From JAYPAN01 sp038123715 (lineage in GTDB: Bacteria > Pseudomonadota > Alphaproteobacteria > RS24), in contig JAYPAN010000017.1 in assembly GCA_038123715.1 (NCBI GenBank), positions 1 to 35,922 on the forward strand: a DNA stretch of 35,922 bases. The letters run 5' to 3'. Every line of letters begins with the position of its first letter. The stretch's first letter is position 1. The position numbers and the translations under genes were made by a program. The notes under the pieces are model-generated. The model made no database searches and was not told where the DNA came from. It saw only the letters and a program-made list of their open reading frames with translations. Shown piece by piece: positions 25,115 through 32,710 of the stretch.

Positions 25115-26417
25115 CTTGTCCCTGCCCGCGCGACGGCACCAGTAATTTCGACGTGATTTTCAATTCCACCTCGCCCGGCTCCGCTTCCAGCTTTTCCTGC
25201 AACACCGTTACCAGCCCGCTTTCTTCGATAAACACCCGCCTTATCTCGTGATAGACATCATAGCGGCCACGCAATTCCAGTTCGACAATATTGGCTTCCG
25301 CCTGCATGTCACCGAAAGCGACGCGGCGTTTTTCATCTACCGCCACATTATAGCTGCGTAAATCAATGTCATATCTTTGCAGCGCATCAATATAGGCGGC
25401 AACCAGCGGTTCAAAATCATCCGTTCCCGACAATGTGGCAAACAGCGTCTTGGCAGTTTTTTGTTCGCGTATCACCTGATTGGCAATGCGCGAGGCGATT
25501 TTCTGGCTTTCTTGCGCTTCTGCCTCGAACTTTCGCAATTCGGTCAGCTTGCGGTTGTTTTCGGAAATTTGCGGCTGGATGACAGCAAGATTGACCAAAG
25601 GCGGCACGGCGGCCACCAGCAATAAAATAACGCTGCGGATAATGGTGAAGGGCAGCAATGACCGCCCCGATTGGGCATTATAGGCGGCGCCGGCATCCTT
25701 AAAGCCAATCAGCGACCGAACGCCCTTTGCCTTGCCCTTGAAGCGTGAAAACAGCCCGCCTTTTTTGCCGGATTCGGCCTCCTCATCTTCGTCGAAATCG
25801 TCGAAATCGTCAAAATCATCATTGAGCAGGTCAAACCCGTCATCATTATCGGCATTGGCATTGGTATTGGCTGTCCAGCCGCCCAAAGCGCTGTCGGCAA
25901 GCTGCAACACCGCTTCATCGTCGCCATCAGATATTTCACCTTGCATGTTATCGGTCAAATCTTCGCCGGCCGTTGCGCCGATGGTGGCCTCATAAGTCTC
26001 AGGGCGCGCATCAACCGGTGCATTAGCCCGCGCCTTGCGCCATTGCTGCGCCGCCCTGACCGCCATTGCTTCATCAATCGCCGCATCATCGGTTGGGGCG
26101 GCGTCATCTCCGAGATGTTCAAGCAGAGAAATAAACTGGCCGGCGCGCGGGTCATTTATCGGCTCGCCCGGCAAATCAGGAGGCAAGTCAGGGGGCAAAT
26201 CAGGCGGCACATCATCCGATAAATCAGCTTGTGCGTCTTCGCTTATCGGCGGCGATAGGGCGTCCATCGCCTCACCCGTTTCGTTTTCAGCGATATTTTC
26301 GGATGTTGGCGTGTCATCATTTAATTCAGCAAACAGCGCGCGCGCCTCATCGGACAGGCTCGACAGACGGCTGTCAACAGACCCGATTTCACTTTCATGG
26401 GTCAGGGTTTCGCTCAT
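25101..26417 (-). CDS. PilO-like alignment subcomplex protein with long acidic N terminus
   Basis: Bitopic inner-membrane protein of 438 residues. The first 255 residues are cytoplasmic, acidic and low-complexity, with a PPDL repeat (about 70-82) and a DDF repeat near 200. One helix (about 257-280) is followed by a coiled coil (NNRKLTELRKFEAEAQESQK) and a ferredoxin-like periplasmic domain ending ELKITSKLLV, the PilN/PilO layout. Classical PilO has only a short cytoplasmic tail of about 25 residues. ATGA overlap with the pilMN gene and 14-base overlap with the PilP-like gene show tight coupling. Its order, after PilMN and before PilP, supports PilO; sequence alone would give only 'PilN/PilO-like'. 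Confidence 0.78.
   Translation of the reverse strand: MSETLTHESEIGSVDSRLSSLSDEARALFAELNDDTPTSENIAENETGEAMDALSPPISEDAQADLSDDVPPDLPPDLPPDLPGEPINDPRAGQFISLLEHLGDDAAPTDDAAIDEAMAVRAAQQWRKARANAPVDARPETYEATIGATAGEDLTDNMQGEISDGDDEAVLQLADSALGGWTANTNANADNDDGFDLLNDDFDDFDDFDEDEEAESGKKGGLFSRFKGKAKGVRSLIGFKDAGAAYNAQSGRSLLPFTIIRSVILLLVAAVPPLVNLAVIQPQISENNRKLTELRKFEAEAQESQKIASRIANQVIREQKTAKTLFATLSGTDDFEPLVAAYIDALQRYDIDLRSYNVAVDEKRRVAFGDMQAEANIVELELRGRYDVYHEIRRVFIEESGLVTVLQEKLEAEPGEVELKITSKLLVPSRGQGQDEQG
25791..25817. repeat. three 9-base units coding DDF repeats in the PilO-like gene
   Basis: GTCGAAATC, GTCGAAATC and GTCAAAATC in tandem encode Asp-rich DDF repeats in the cytoplasmic tail of the PilO-like protein. 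Confidence 0.7.
26170..26205. repeat. three 12-base units coding PPDL repeats in the PilO-like gene
   Basis: Three near-identical units (GGCAAATCAGGA, GGCAAGTCAGGG, GGCAAATCAGGC) encode the PPDL repeat. Unit length is a multiple of three, so copy-number change would keep the frame. Confidence 0.7.
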
Positions 26418-28042
26418 TTCGCCCTCACCAATTCGGTTTCAATTGAAAACGCCCAATACGGGTCTTCGCGTTTTGATGTCACTTGCGGCTCGCGGCGGGT
26501 GAATTTCATGGTTTTGAAATTCTGTTTAATCGCATTAATGTCATCATTGCTCATCGCCAGACCGGAAAGCGACAGCTTGCCATCCTCGCCCAATTCCATT
26601 TTCTGCAATTCCGCCGTGGCCGGAATGATTGCCGGAAGCTGGCTCATAAACTCGGCATAGCCCTGTCGGCGCGACATTTTCCGCAAATTGATATTGACCT
26701 GCGTCACCTCAGTCAGCTTTTTCTCATTGGTCGCTTTCAGCAATTTTTGCGTCTGCGCGTAGGATTTCGCCGTATCATATTGGCGCGCCGCTTCACGGGT
26801 TTGCAAATAGGCCGGCACGGTATTGATGCCCAGCAGCGTGCCGGAAAGCACCAATACGGCAATAATCGCCACTGATAAGATACGGTTGACAGCCGCAAGC
26901 TGGCGATTGCGCCTTATGGTGACGGCGGTTGGCAGGAAATTCATCGAGATAAGCCGCCTGTGACCCGCATTCTCGGCGCGGCCTTCTATATTCAGCCCTT
27001 GCGTGGCCAGCCCTATGGCCGAGGTGAAGACGGAATTATTGCGGAAATAATCGACATATTTGGCATGTTCATTGGGGATATCGACATCATCCATAGCGTC
27101 ATAGGCAAGCATGCGTATCGGCTCAAGCCGGTCAGCCAGAAGCGACACCATATTGTCGAGAACTTTATATTCCGACACCAGAAACAGCTTGTCGGGTTCC
27201 TGAAACTCCTGCTCTTCGGCAATGAAAGCGATAGATTGCCGTATTTGTTCGGACACGCGAATGGCGACTTCTTCCCAGAACTCGCCATCCACCGATTCCA
27301 GCTCCTCAAGCTCTTCAAGCAGTGCTTCGTCAAAATCGGAGATTTTTACCTTCTGCATGGCCAACCGACCGCGCGCCGAACAGATAACAAAATTATTGCC
27401 CGGACAAATATGCAAAATCGAAAATGGTTTGAACAAATCATCCGCATCAAGCCGGGCATAAATGCCGTTAATCATGGAAAACAGCTCATTTTCCACAAAT
27501 ACCGGCAGCAGATTGGCATCCAGCAACAAGCCGCGATAGCGGTCAATATCGGCTTCGGAAATGGATGAAAACAGCACCAATGTGCGGTCTTCATTTTCAT
27601 TGCTGTAGAGTATTTGATGGCGCACAATGCGGCCATCGAGATTGGTCAGCTCCGGGTCAAACTCTTCCCAAAACTCCGGCTCCTCGGCCTCGGTCGCCAA
27701 ATCTTCCTCAGGAAAATACGGCAAAGTCAGCAGGCGTGTATCGAAATAAGAGGCAGGGATTGAAATCCCGGCATCAACCCCGTCAACCGAGGCTTCCATG
27801 GCCGCCGCGCCAATCTGGTCAACCAGATAGGGGAAATTATCGCGCACCGGCGCGCGCCCGACCGGTGCTTCCAGCGCCCAGCTGACCAGTCTTTCAAGTT
27901 TCCATTCGTCAAATGTGGAATGTAATTGCAGCACAGATACCGCATCAGGGTGCATTTTGACTGCGATTATCCTGTCTTGCACACGGGTCAGCGGGCCGGC
28001 AATCTGGACGGCACTGGCGAGTATGGCATCTGCTCTGCTCAT
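26414..28042 (-). CDS. PilM-PilN fusion protein
   Basis: 542 residues joining two usually separate alignment proteins. Residues about 20-370 look like the actin-like PilM fold: AVKMHPDAVSVLQLH at the start, acidic loops, and FSILHICPGNNFVICSARG as a phosphate-loop-like segment. They are followed by one membrane helix (about 387-407) and a PilN-like coiled coil and periplasmic domain (about 410-540). NFLPTAV before the helix resembles the INLLP motif by which PilN docks into PilM, so here the link is covalent. The ATG at 28042 with AAGGGG upstream is preferred over an upstream in-frame start. First gene of the operon pilMN-O-P-B-C. The PilM part is divergent, so this rests partly on gene order. 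Confidence 0.8.
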   Translation of the reverse strand: MSRADAILASAVQIAGPLTRVQDRIIAVKMHPDAVSVLQLHSTFDEWKLERLVSWALEAPVGRAPVRDNFPYLVDQIGAAAMEASVDGVDAGISIPASYFDTRLLTLPYFPEEDLATEAEEPEFWEEFDPELTNLDGRIVRHQILYSNENEDRTLVLFSSISEADIDRYRGLLLDANLLPVFVENELFSMINGIYARLDADDLFKPFSILHICPGNNFVICSARGRLAMQKVKISDFDEALLEELEELESVDGEFWEEVAIRVSEQIRQSIAFIAEEQEFQEPDKLFLVSEYKVLDNMVSLLADRLEPIRMLAYDAMDDVDIPNEHAKYVDYFRNNSVFTSAIGLATQGLNIEGRAENAGHRRLISMNFLPTAVTIRRNRQLAAVNRILSVAIIAVLVLSGTLLGINTVPAYLQTREAARQYDTAKSYAQTQKLLKATNEKKLTEVTQVNINLRKMSRRQGYAEFMSQLPAIIPATAELQKMELGEDGKLSLSGLAMSNDDINAIKQNFKTMKFTRREPQVTSKREDPYWAFSIETELVRAK

Positions 28043-28257
28043 AAACCCCTTAACGCACCCTTTACTAACAAATGACACACTCAAATGGCGCACGACACCA
28101 ATGGCCGGACGCTGCAACGAATCGCAGTCCAGCTATTAAATCTACCATAATTCGGCGCACAAAATTACAACAATAAGCGGGAAATGGTGCGCTTGCGCTG
28201 AAGCTGTTTTGTGGATTATGATACGGCCAAAGCGGGGGCAGAAAAACAAGGGAGATT
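28043..28257. other. divergent intergenic region, pilMN operon / dioxygenase
   Basis: This 215-base region must hold the promoter of the pilMN-O-P-B-C operon and that of the dioxygenase. TATGAT about 40 bases before the dioxygenase start is a fair -10, with a poor -35 (TTGCGC) 18 bases upstream. No operator or hairpin stood out. Confidence 0.4.
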
Positions 28258-29097
28258 ATGATGAGTGATTTGGAAGTGCGTCCGGTATCGGGCGGGGTTG
28301 GCGTTGAAATCGCCAATGTGGATTTGGCCGGTGATTTGAGCAATTCGGATTTCGCCGCCATTCGTGATGCGTTTATCGAACATGGGCTGATTTTTTTCCG
28401 CGAGCAAAATATGACGCCTGACGAGCATATCGCCTTTGCCGAGCGCTGGGGTGAGATTAACATTAACCGGTTTTTCCCGCGCGTTGAAGGCTATGACCAA
28501 ATCGCCGCCGTGGTGAAGGAAAAAGACCAGCTTGGCAATATTGGCGGCGGTTGGCACACGGATCACAGCTATGACCATATTCCGGCTATGGGGTCAATTT
28601 TGCTGGCGCGTGAAACCCCGCCAATTGGCGGCGATACGCTGTTTGCCTGCATGTATAAAGCCTATAACAGCCTGTCCGAGGGGTTGAAGAAAACGCTTGA
28701 GGGCATGAAGGCAGTTCATTCCTCGCGCCATATTTTCGGCGACCAGTCAGAATATCGCGAAGCCATGAAAGACCGGCTGTCCAATCCGGAGCAGGCCACG
28801 CAGGATGCTGTCCATCCGGTGATTATCACCCATCCCGAAAGCGGTAAAAAGGCACTTTATGTCAATCCCGCCTTCACCCTGCATTTTGAGGGTTGGACAG
28901 CGGCGGAAAGCAAGCCCTTGCTTGATTATCTGTATCAGCACGCATCGCTGATGGAGCATACAACGCGCTTTAACTGGGCGCCCGGCTCAATTGCTTTTTG
29001 GGACAATCGCTGCACCTGGCATTATGCGCTGAATGATTATCACGGTGAACGGCGCGAAATGCACCGCATTACAATTGAAGGCTCGGCGCTGAATTAG
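28258..29097 (+). CDS. TauD/TfdA-family Fe(II)/2-oxoglutarate dioxygenase
   Basis: Non-haem iron dioxygenase of 279 residues, coupling 2-oxoglutarate decarboxylation to substrate hydroxylation. The iron triad is His100 and Asp102 in GGWHTDHSYD and a distal His near 255 in DNRCTWHYALNDY. The 2-oxoglutarate arginine is in REMHRITIEG. N-terminal VEIANVDLAGDLS and HGLIFFREQ are family features. GGGAGA stands just before the paired ATG codons at 28258 and 28261. Members act on taurine, chlorophenoxy acids, alkyl sulfates and others; the substrate cannot be read here. No sulfonate transporter is nearby. It converges on the isomerase gene (eight bases between stops), hinting at catabolism of an aromatic or xenobiotic compound, which is weak inference. 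Confidence 0.92.
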   Translation: MMSDLEVRPVSGGVGVEIANVDLAGDLSNSDFAAIRDAFIEHGLIFFREQNMTPDEHIAFAERWGEININRFFPRVEGYDQIAAVVKEKDQLGNIGGGWHTDHSYDHIPAMGSILLARETPPIGGDTLFACMYKAYNSLSEGLKKTLEGMKAVHSSRHIFGDQSEYREAMKDRLSNPEQATQDAVHPVIITHPESGKKALYVNPAFTLHFEGWTAAESKPLLDYLYQHASLMEHTTRFNWAPGSIAFWDNRCTWHYALNDYHGERREMHRITIEGSALN

Positions 29098-29105
29098 ACC
29101 GCCCT

Positions 29106-29708
29106 TTAATCGGTGAGCAATTCTTCGGCCTCAAGCATGTGGTCTTTGCCGAAGAATATCTCATCGCCGACAAAAAATGTCGGAATGCCGAAACATCCGC
29201 GCGCGACAACCGCTTCTGTATTGCTGACCAATTGCTGTTTGACCGCCGGGTCATTGATTTGCGCGGCCAGCTTGTCAGCGTCAAAACCGACATCCGCCCA
29301 AGCCTTGAACAGCACTTCCGCATCATCCATTTTCAGCCCCTGCTCCCACATGCAAGGCAGCATGGCAGCGATATAATCGGCCAGATAGCCATCCATGTCA
29401 GCGGCCACCGCGCCGCGCATCAGGTGAAGCGTATTTATCGGGAAATGCGGGTTCATCATGAAATTGGTGATATTGTGCCGCTTTTGAAAGCGCGCCATCT
29501 CAATCCCCATATAAGCCATTTTATTGGGTATGCCACCAAAGGCCACCATTGGTGGATTATTGTTTGTCGCTTTGAAAATACCGCCAAGCAGGCAGGGCAG
29601 AAAACGGATTTCGGCGCCGGTGCGTTCCACAATGCCCGGTAAAAGCTTGTGGCTCAGATAGGCATTCGGGCTGCCGAAATCAAAAACAAATTCGAGTGTC
29701 TTGGTCAT
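29106..29708 (-). CDS. 2-hydroxychromene-2-carboxylate isomerase-like DsbA-fold protein
   Basis: DsbA-fold, kappa-class GST-like protein of 200 residues. The N-terminal FDFGSPNAYLSHKLLP carries the serine (about residue 13) that replaces the CxxC cysteine and activates glutathione. The C-terminal GCFGIPTFFVGDEIFFGKDH holds the cis-proline and family motif. This fits HCCA isomerase of naphthalene-type pathways or a related detoxifying enzyme. No other ring-degradation gene is seen. GGGGAGGG precedes adjacent ATGs at 29711 and 29708; spacing favours 29708, and an upstream ATG at 29726 is possible. It is cytoplasmic with no signal peptide. Confidence 0.9.
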   Translation of the reverse strand: MTKTLEFVFDFGSPNAYLSHKLLPGIVERTGAEIRFLPCLLGGIFKATNNNPPMVAFGGIPNKMAYMGIEMARFQKRHNITNFMMNPHFPINTLHLMRGAVAADMDGYLADYIAAMLPCMWEQGLKMDDAEVLFKAWADVGFDADKLAAQINDPAVKQQLVSNTEAVVARGCFGIPTFFVGDEIFFGKDHMLEAEELLTD

Positions 29709-29772
29709 CATGCCCTCCCCTGGCATATTTATCACAGCCAGAAAGGCTAACGGGTTGGGCGGCGCTTTGCAA

Positions 29773-29800
29773 TGCGCTTGGGTCTGTGCGCTTGGGTCTG
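29773..29800. repeat. perfect 14-base tandem duplication
   Basis: TGCGCTTGGGTCTG occurs twice head to tail between the isomerase start and the phoB stop. No hairpin with a U-run is seen there, so phoB has no obvious terminator. Confidence 0.75.
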
Positions 29801-29826
29801 TGGGCGCGGCGACAGACGGTTATATT

Positions 29827-30543
29827 TTATTTTGATTTGGCGACAGGTTGGGTCAGCGCATAGCCGGTTCCGCGCACCGTGCGGATAATATCGGGTCGGG
29901 TCGCGCCGCCATCGGCGGTTTTGTTCAAGGCGCGGCGCAGGCGGCTCATATGCACATCAACCGTGCGCTCCTCAACATAGACGCCATGTCCCCAAACCAT
30001 ATCGAGCAATTGCGTCCGGCTGAAAACACGCTCCGGCCTTTCAATCAGCACACTCAGCAATTGAAACTCTTTGGCGCCCAAATGTATCGCATCGCCATCA
30101 CGCTCCACCCGCATGGTTTCGGGATTGAGCGACAGGCCGTGAAACTCAAGAACATCCTGCATTAAAGAAGGCCGCGCACGGCGCAACAGCGCGCGCACAC
30201 GCGCCACCAATTCGCGCGGCGAAAACGGCTTGGTGATATAATCATCCGCACCGCTGTCGAGACCAAGCGACAAATCGCCTTCCTCGCCACGGGCGCTGAC
30301 CATTAAAATCGGCAAAAGCCGCGTATCAATACGGGCGCGCAATTCACGGCAGACATCTATGCCGGAGGCTTCCGGCATCATCCAGTCCAGCACGATTAAA
30401 TCAGGCTCATGCTCTTCGGTCATCCAAATCGCATCGCGGCCATTATCGGCCTGTAAAATCTGGAAGCCCGCTTTTTCAAGATTATAGCGCAGCAATTCGA
30501 TTTGAGCCGGTTCATCATCTACCAAGAGAATTTTCGCACTCAT
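29827..30543 (-). CDS. phoB: phosphate regulon response regulator PhoB
   Basis: OmpR-family regulator of 238 residues. The receiver domain (1-120) has the acidic pair in LLVDDEP, phospho-acceptor Asp53 in IVLDWMMPEASG and Lys105 in DYITKPFSPREL. The winged-helix DNA-binding domain (about 135-230) includes LGAKEFQLLSVLIERPERVFSRTQLLDMVWG and ERTVDVHMSRLRRAL. It binds Pho boxes; one lies upstream of phoU in this window. GGAAAG precedes the ATG. It lies 42 bases after phoU and is probably cotranscribed with it from the Pho-box promoter, which would give positive feedback. Confidence 0.96.
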   Translation of the reverse strand: MSAKILLVDDEPAQIELLRYNLEKAGFQILQADNGRDAIWMTEEHEPDLIVLDWMMPEASGIDVCRELRARIDTRLLPILMVSARGEEGDLSLGLDSGADDYITKPFSPRELVARVRALLRRARPSLMQDVLEFHGLSLNPETMRVERDGDAIHLGAKEFQLLSVLIERPERVFSRTQLLDMVWGHGVYVEERTVDVHMSRLRRALNKTADGGATRPDIIRTVRGTGYALTQPVAKSK

Positions 30544-30585
30544 GAAACACTTTCCGCCTTCCGTTAACCTGTTACCGCAAAGCCA

Positions 30586-31290
30586 TCAAGCCAATGCTCG
30601 CATGCTAGAATTATCGGCTTTGGGGCGTTCATCGCTTGGCAAAACGCCGTATTGCAGAAAATAAATCTGCTCGGCAATGCCAGTCGCATAGTCACCAATG
30701 CGCTCAATGTTTTTGGCGATGAACAACATATGCGACGAGGCCGATACTTGCGCCGGATTGTCGGAAATGCCCGACATGATTTCAAAAAACAGGCTGGTGT
30801 GAAGCTGGTCAACTTCCATATCCCTTTCCCACACTTCCATCGCCATCACCGCATCGGCAGAAGCATAGGCATCCAGCACGCGATTGAGCATTTGCTGGAC
30901 GATACCGGCCATGCGCGCCAGGCTGATATTGTCGCTTTTTTGCTGCTCATGCTCGATAATAACGAGGCTGCGTTTTGCCATGTTTTTGGCATAATCGCCG
31001 ACGCGCTCCAAAATGGAAGCAATTTTCAACGCCACAATCACCCGCCGCAAATCGCGCTCTTTCGGGCCAGTGCGCGAAATCAGCTCAACCGCTTTTTCGT
31101 TAATATCAAATTCAAGCAAATCAAGCTGCCTGTCATTGTCGATAATCAAATGAATATCGCTTTTGTCGCGTCGCTCCAGCGCCTCGACCGAACGGGCAAA
31201 TTGCGCTTCGGCAAGCCCCCCCAATCGCGCAATCATCAGATTTAGTTCCCGCAAATTCTGTTCGAATTCGGTTTTTTTCTCAGCGTTCAT
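30586..31290 (-). CDS. phoU: phosphate signalling protein PhoU
   Basis: Cytoplasmic regulator of 234 residues that conveys transporter state to PhoR and keeps the regulon off in high phosphate. Two PhoU helical repeats are visible, each with the E/D-x3-R/D-x-A-x-N/G metal pattern: ASILERVGDYAKNMAKRS and AKNIERIGDYATGIAEQIY. Length is normal. The ATG at 31290 is chosen because the likely -10 box overlaps the earlier in-frame ATG at 31329. It is followed by phoB and preceded, after 130 bases, by phoR. The usual pstSCAB transporter genes are not between phoR and phoU and are not in this window. Confidence 0.96.
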   Translation of the reverse strand: MNAEKKTEFEQNLRELNLMIARLGGLAEAQFARSVEALERRDKSDIHLIIDNDRQLDLLEFDINEKAVELISRTGPKERDLRRVIVALKIASILERVGDYAKNMAKRSLVIIEHEQQKSDNISLARMAGIVQQMLNRVLDAYASADAVMAMEVWERDMEVDQLHTSLFFEIMSGISDNPAQVSASSHMLFIAKNIERIGDYATGIAEQIYFLQYGVLPSDERPKADNSSMRALA

Positions 31291-31324
31291 TTCCAATGCC
31301 CTATGCCATTCTCGCACGGAACCA

Positions 31325-31330
31325 ATCATA
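31325..31330 (-). promoter_or_regulatory. candidate phoU -10 box
   Basis: TATGAT on the minus strand lies 23 bases downstream of the Pho box and 35 bases before the phoU start. The gap is longer than the roughly ten bases usual between a Pho box and a -10, so a second degenerate box may intervene. Confidence 0.35.
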
Positions 31331-31353
31331 TTTTGGGAGGATGCTCCGGCAGA

Positions 31354-31371
31354 CTGACACAATTATGACAG
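31354..31371 (-). promoter_or_regulatory. Pho box upstream of phoU
   Basis: Minus-strand CTGTCATAATTGTGTCAG consists of CTGTCAT, four A/T bases and GTGTCAG. It matches the direct-repeat Pho box consensus at 12 of 14 half-site positions and has the canonical 11-base period. It lies in the phoR-phoU gap, 63 bases before the phoU start, so PhoB probably activates phoU-phoB. Confidence 0.75.
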
Positions 31372-31420
31372 TTTTATTACAATTTTGTGACGCCGTTCCG
31401 CCAGTGACCGCGCGGCCTGT

Positions 31421-32485
31421 TTATGGCTGCGCGTCGGCATTTTCCGCATTGTCATTCAATGGCAAAGTCACCGCCACACCAGTGACGCCAGTTTGGCTGG
31501 AAATCCGCAAGCGGCCACGATGGCGATTAACGATATGTTTAACAATAGCCAATCCCAGACCAGTGCCGCCCATTTTACGCGACCGCCCCTTGTCAACGCG
31601 GTAAAACCGTTCCGTCAGCCGCGAAATATGCTGTTCGTCAATCGTATCGCCGAAATTAATGACCTCGACGCGCACCAAATCATCGCGCAATTGCTGGCCA
31701 ATGCCGCGCCCGGAGCCAATCCGCACTTGCACCGGCGTTCCCGAATTGCCGTATTTGAGCGCATTTTCCAGAAGATTGTGAAACACCTCGGAGAGTTCAT
31801 CCGGGTCGGCCATAATGGTCAATGGCGTTTCCCCAACCGCTTCATCAAGGATAATTTCTATCTTCCGGTCATCGTCGCGGGCGCGCGCATCAAAAGCCGA
31901 TACCGCATTTTCGATAATCGGCACCAAACCCACCACATCGCGCGGCGGCCTGTGTTCTTCAGCTTCCACCCGTGACAGCGACAGCAAGCCGTCAATCAAT
32001 CGCTGCATGCGTTGGGCTTCGGAATGCATAATGCCGAGAAACTTTTCGCGGGCGCGCCGGTCATCGGCTGCCGTTGTTTGCAATGTCTCAATAAAACCAC
32101 TCAATGCGGTCAGGGGCGAGCGCAATTCATGGCTCACATTGGCCACAAACTCGGATTGGATGCGTTCGATATTGCGCTGTCCGGTAATATCGAAAAACAA
32201 AATCAGCGTATGCGCCTCAAAAAATGGTGCAAAGCGAATTTTGAATTCACGCCGCATATGGTCATGGCGGGTATAGTTCATATCCGTGACCATATTTTCG
32301 TCCTGCGCCTGCCCCAGCGCGTCAAAAAACTCCGGATGGCGCAAAAAATTCTCAAGCGGCTTGCCGACAATATGTTCGCCCAGCAAATCAATCGCCGCAT
32401 CATTGACCCTGACAACAAGATGGTCTTGGTTAACCAGCACGGCGGCCTCGTCAAACAGATGGCTGAAAATATCAAAAAGCTCCAA
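31421..32485 (-). CDS. phoR: PhoR-type sensor histidine kinase lacking membrane segments
   Basis: Histidine kinase of 354 residues. A PAS domain (about 5-105) leads to a HisKA domain with His119 in FVANVSHELRSPLTAL, then HATPase_c with N-box VFHNLLENALKYG, G1-like INFGDTIDEQHI, F-box RFYRVDKGRS and G2 GGTGLGLAIV. It should phosphorylate PhoB. Classical PhoR has one or two N-terminal helices; none exists here and an in-frame stop lies six codons upstream of the start. The start appears to be TTG at 32485, with AAAGGG about seven bases before it; no ATG or GTG precedes the PAS domain. It must therefore sense phosphate status entirely through cytoplasmic partners such as PhoU. Confidence 0.92.
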   Translation of the reverse strand: MELFDIFSHLFDEAAVLVNQDHLVVRVNDAAIDLLGEHIVGKPLENFLRHPEFFDALGQAQDENMVTDMNYTRHDHMRREFKIRFAPFFEAHTLILFFDITGQRNIERIQSEFVANVSHELRSPLTALSGFIETLQTTAADDRRAREKFLGIMHSEAQRMQRLIDGLLSLSRVEAEEHRPPRDVVGLVPIIENAVSAFDARARDDDRKIEIILDEAVGETPLTIMADPDELSEVFHNLLENALKYGNSGTPVQVRIGSGRGIGQQLRDDLVRVEVINFGDTIDEQHISRLTERFYRVDKGRSRKMGGTGLGLAIVKHIVNRHRGRLRISSQTGVTGVAVTLPLNDNAENADAQP

Positions 32486-32710
32486 TCTGAAACCCTTTCG
32501 TCAGAGAATGTTAAAGCCAATGTGTCATATTCGCGCCATATGGCAAATCTGTGACATGGTAAATCTGTGACACGGCTAAAAATTCATTAAGCGCCGACAA
32601 GCAGAAATAAAGCCCCGCTTGACTGCGCCGCCTTGCCCACCAACAGGGCGCTTGCAAACATGCACGAACAAACAATAATAGACATTGTCGCAAGTTAATT
32701 TGTTGTTGAT
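32486..32710. other. divergent intergenic region, phoR / subtilase
   Basis: The 225 bases contain paired 16-base direct repeats (listed separately), a degenerate Pho-box-like GTGTCAT-ATTC-GCGCCAT at 32522-32539, and an AT-rich stretch before the subtilase start. No ribosome site is obvious for the subtilase ATG. Confidence 0.4.
32545..32576. repeat. two 16-base direct repeats upstream of phoR
   Basis: AAATCTGTGACATGGT (32545-32560) and AAATCTGTGACACGGC (32561-32576) are head to tail, identical over the first 12 bases. On the phoR strand each contains TGTCACAGATTT. The 16-base period differs from the 11 bases of a Pho box, so a different or modified binding site is suggested. Confidence 0.7.

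Noticed and set aside
4159..28042. Interpretation as a type II secretion system instead of a pilus.
   Set aside because: PilT with AIRNLIRE, PilM-like and PilP-like proteins and a full-size pilin with its own terminator are pilus features. GspC, GspL, GspM and GspG were not seen.
32545..32576. Reading the phoR upstream repeats as a Pho box.
   Set aside because: The half-site resembles TGTCAC but the period is 16, not 11, and the orientation/spacing does not fit tandem PhoB binding.
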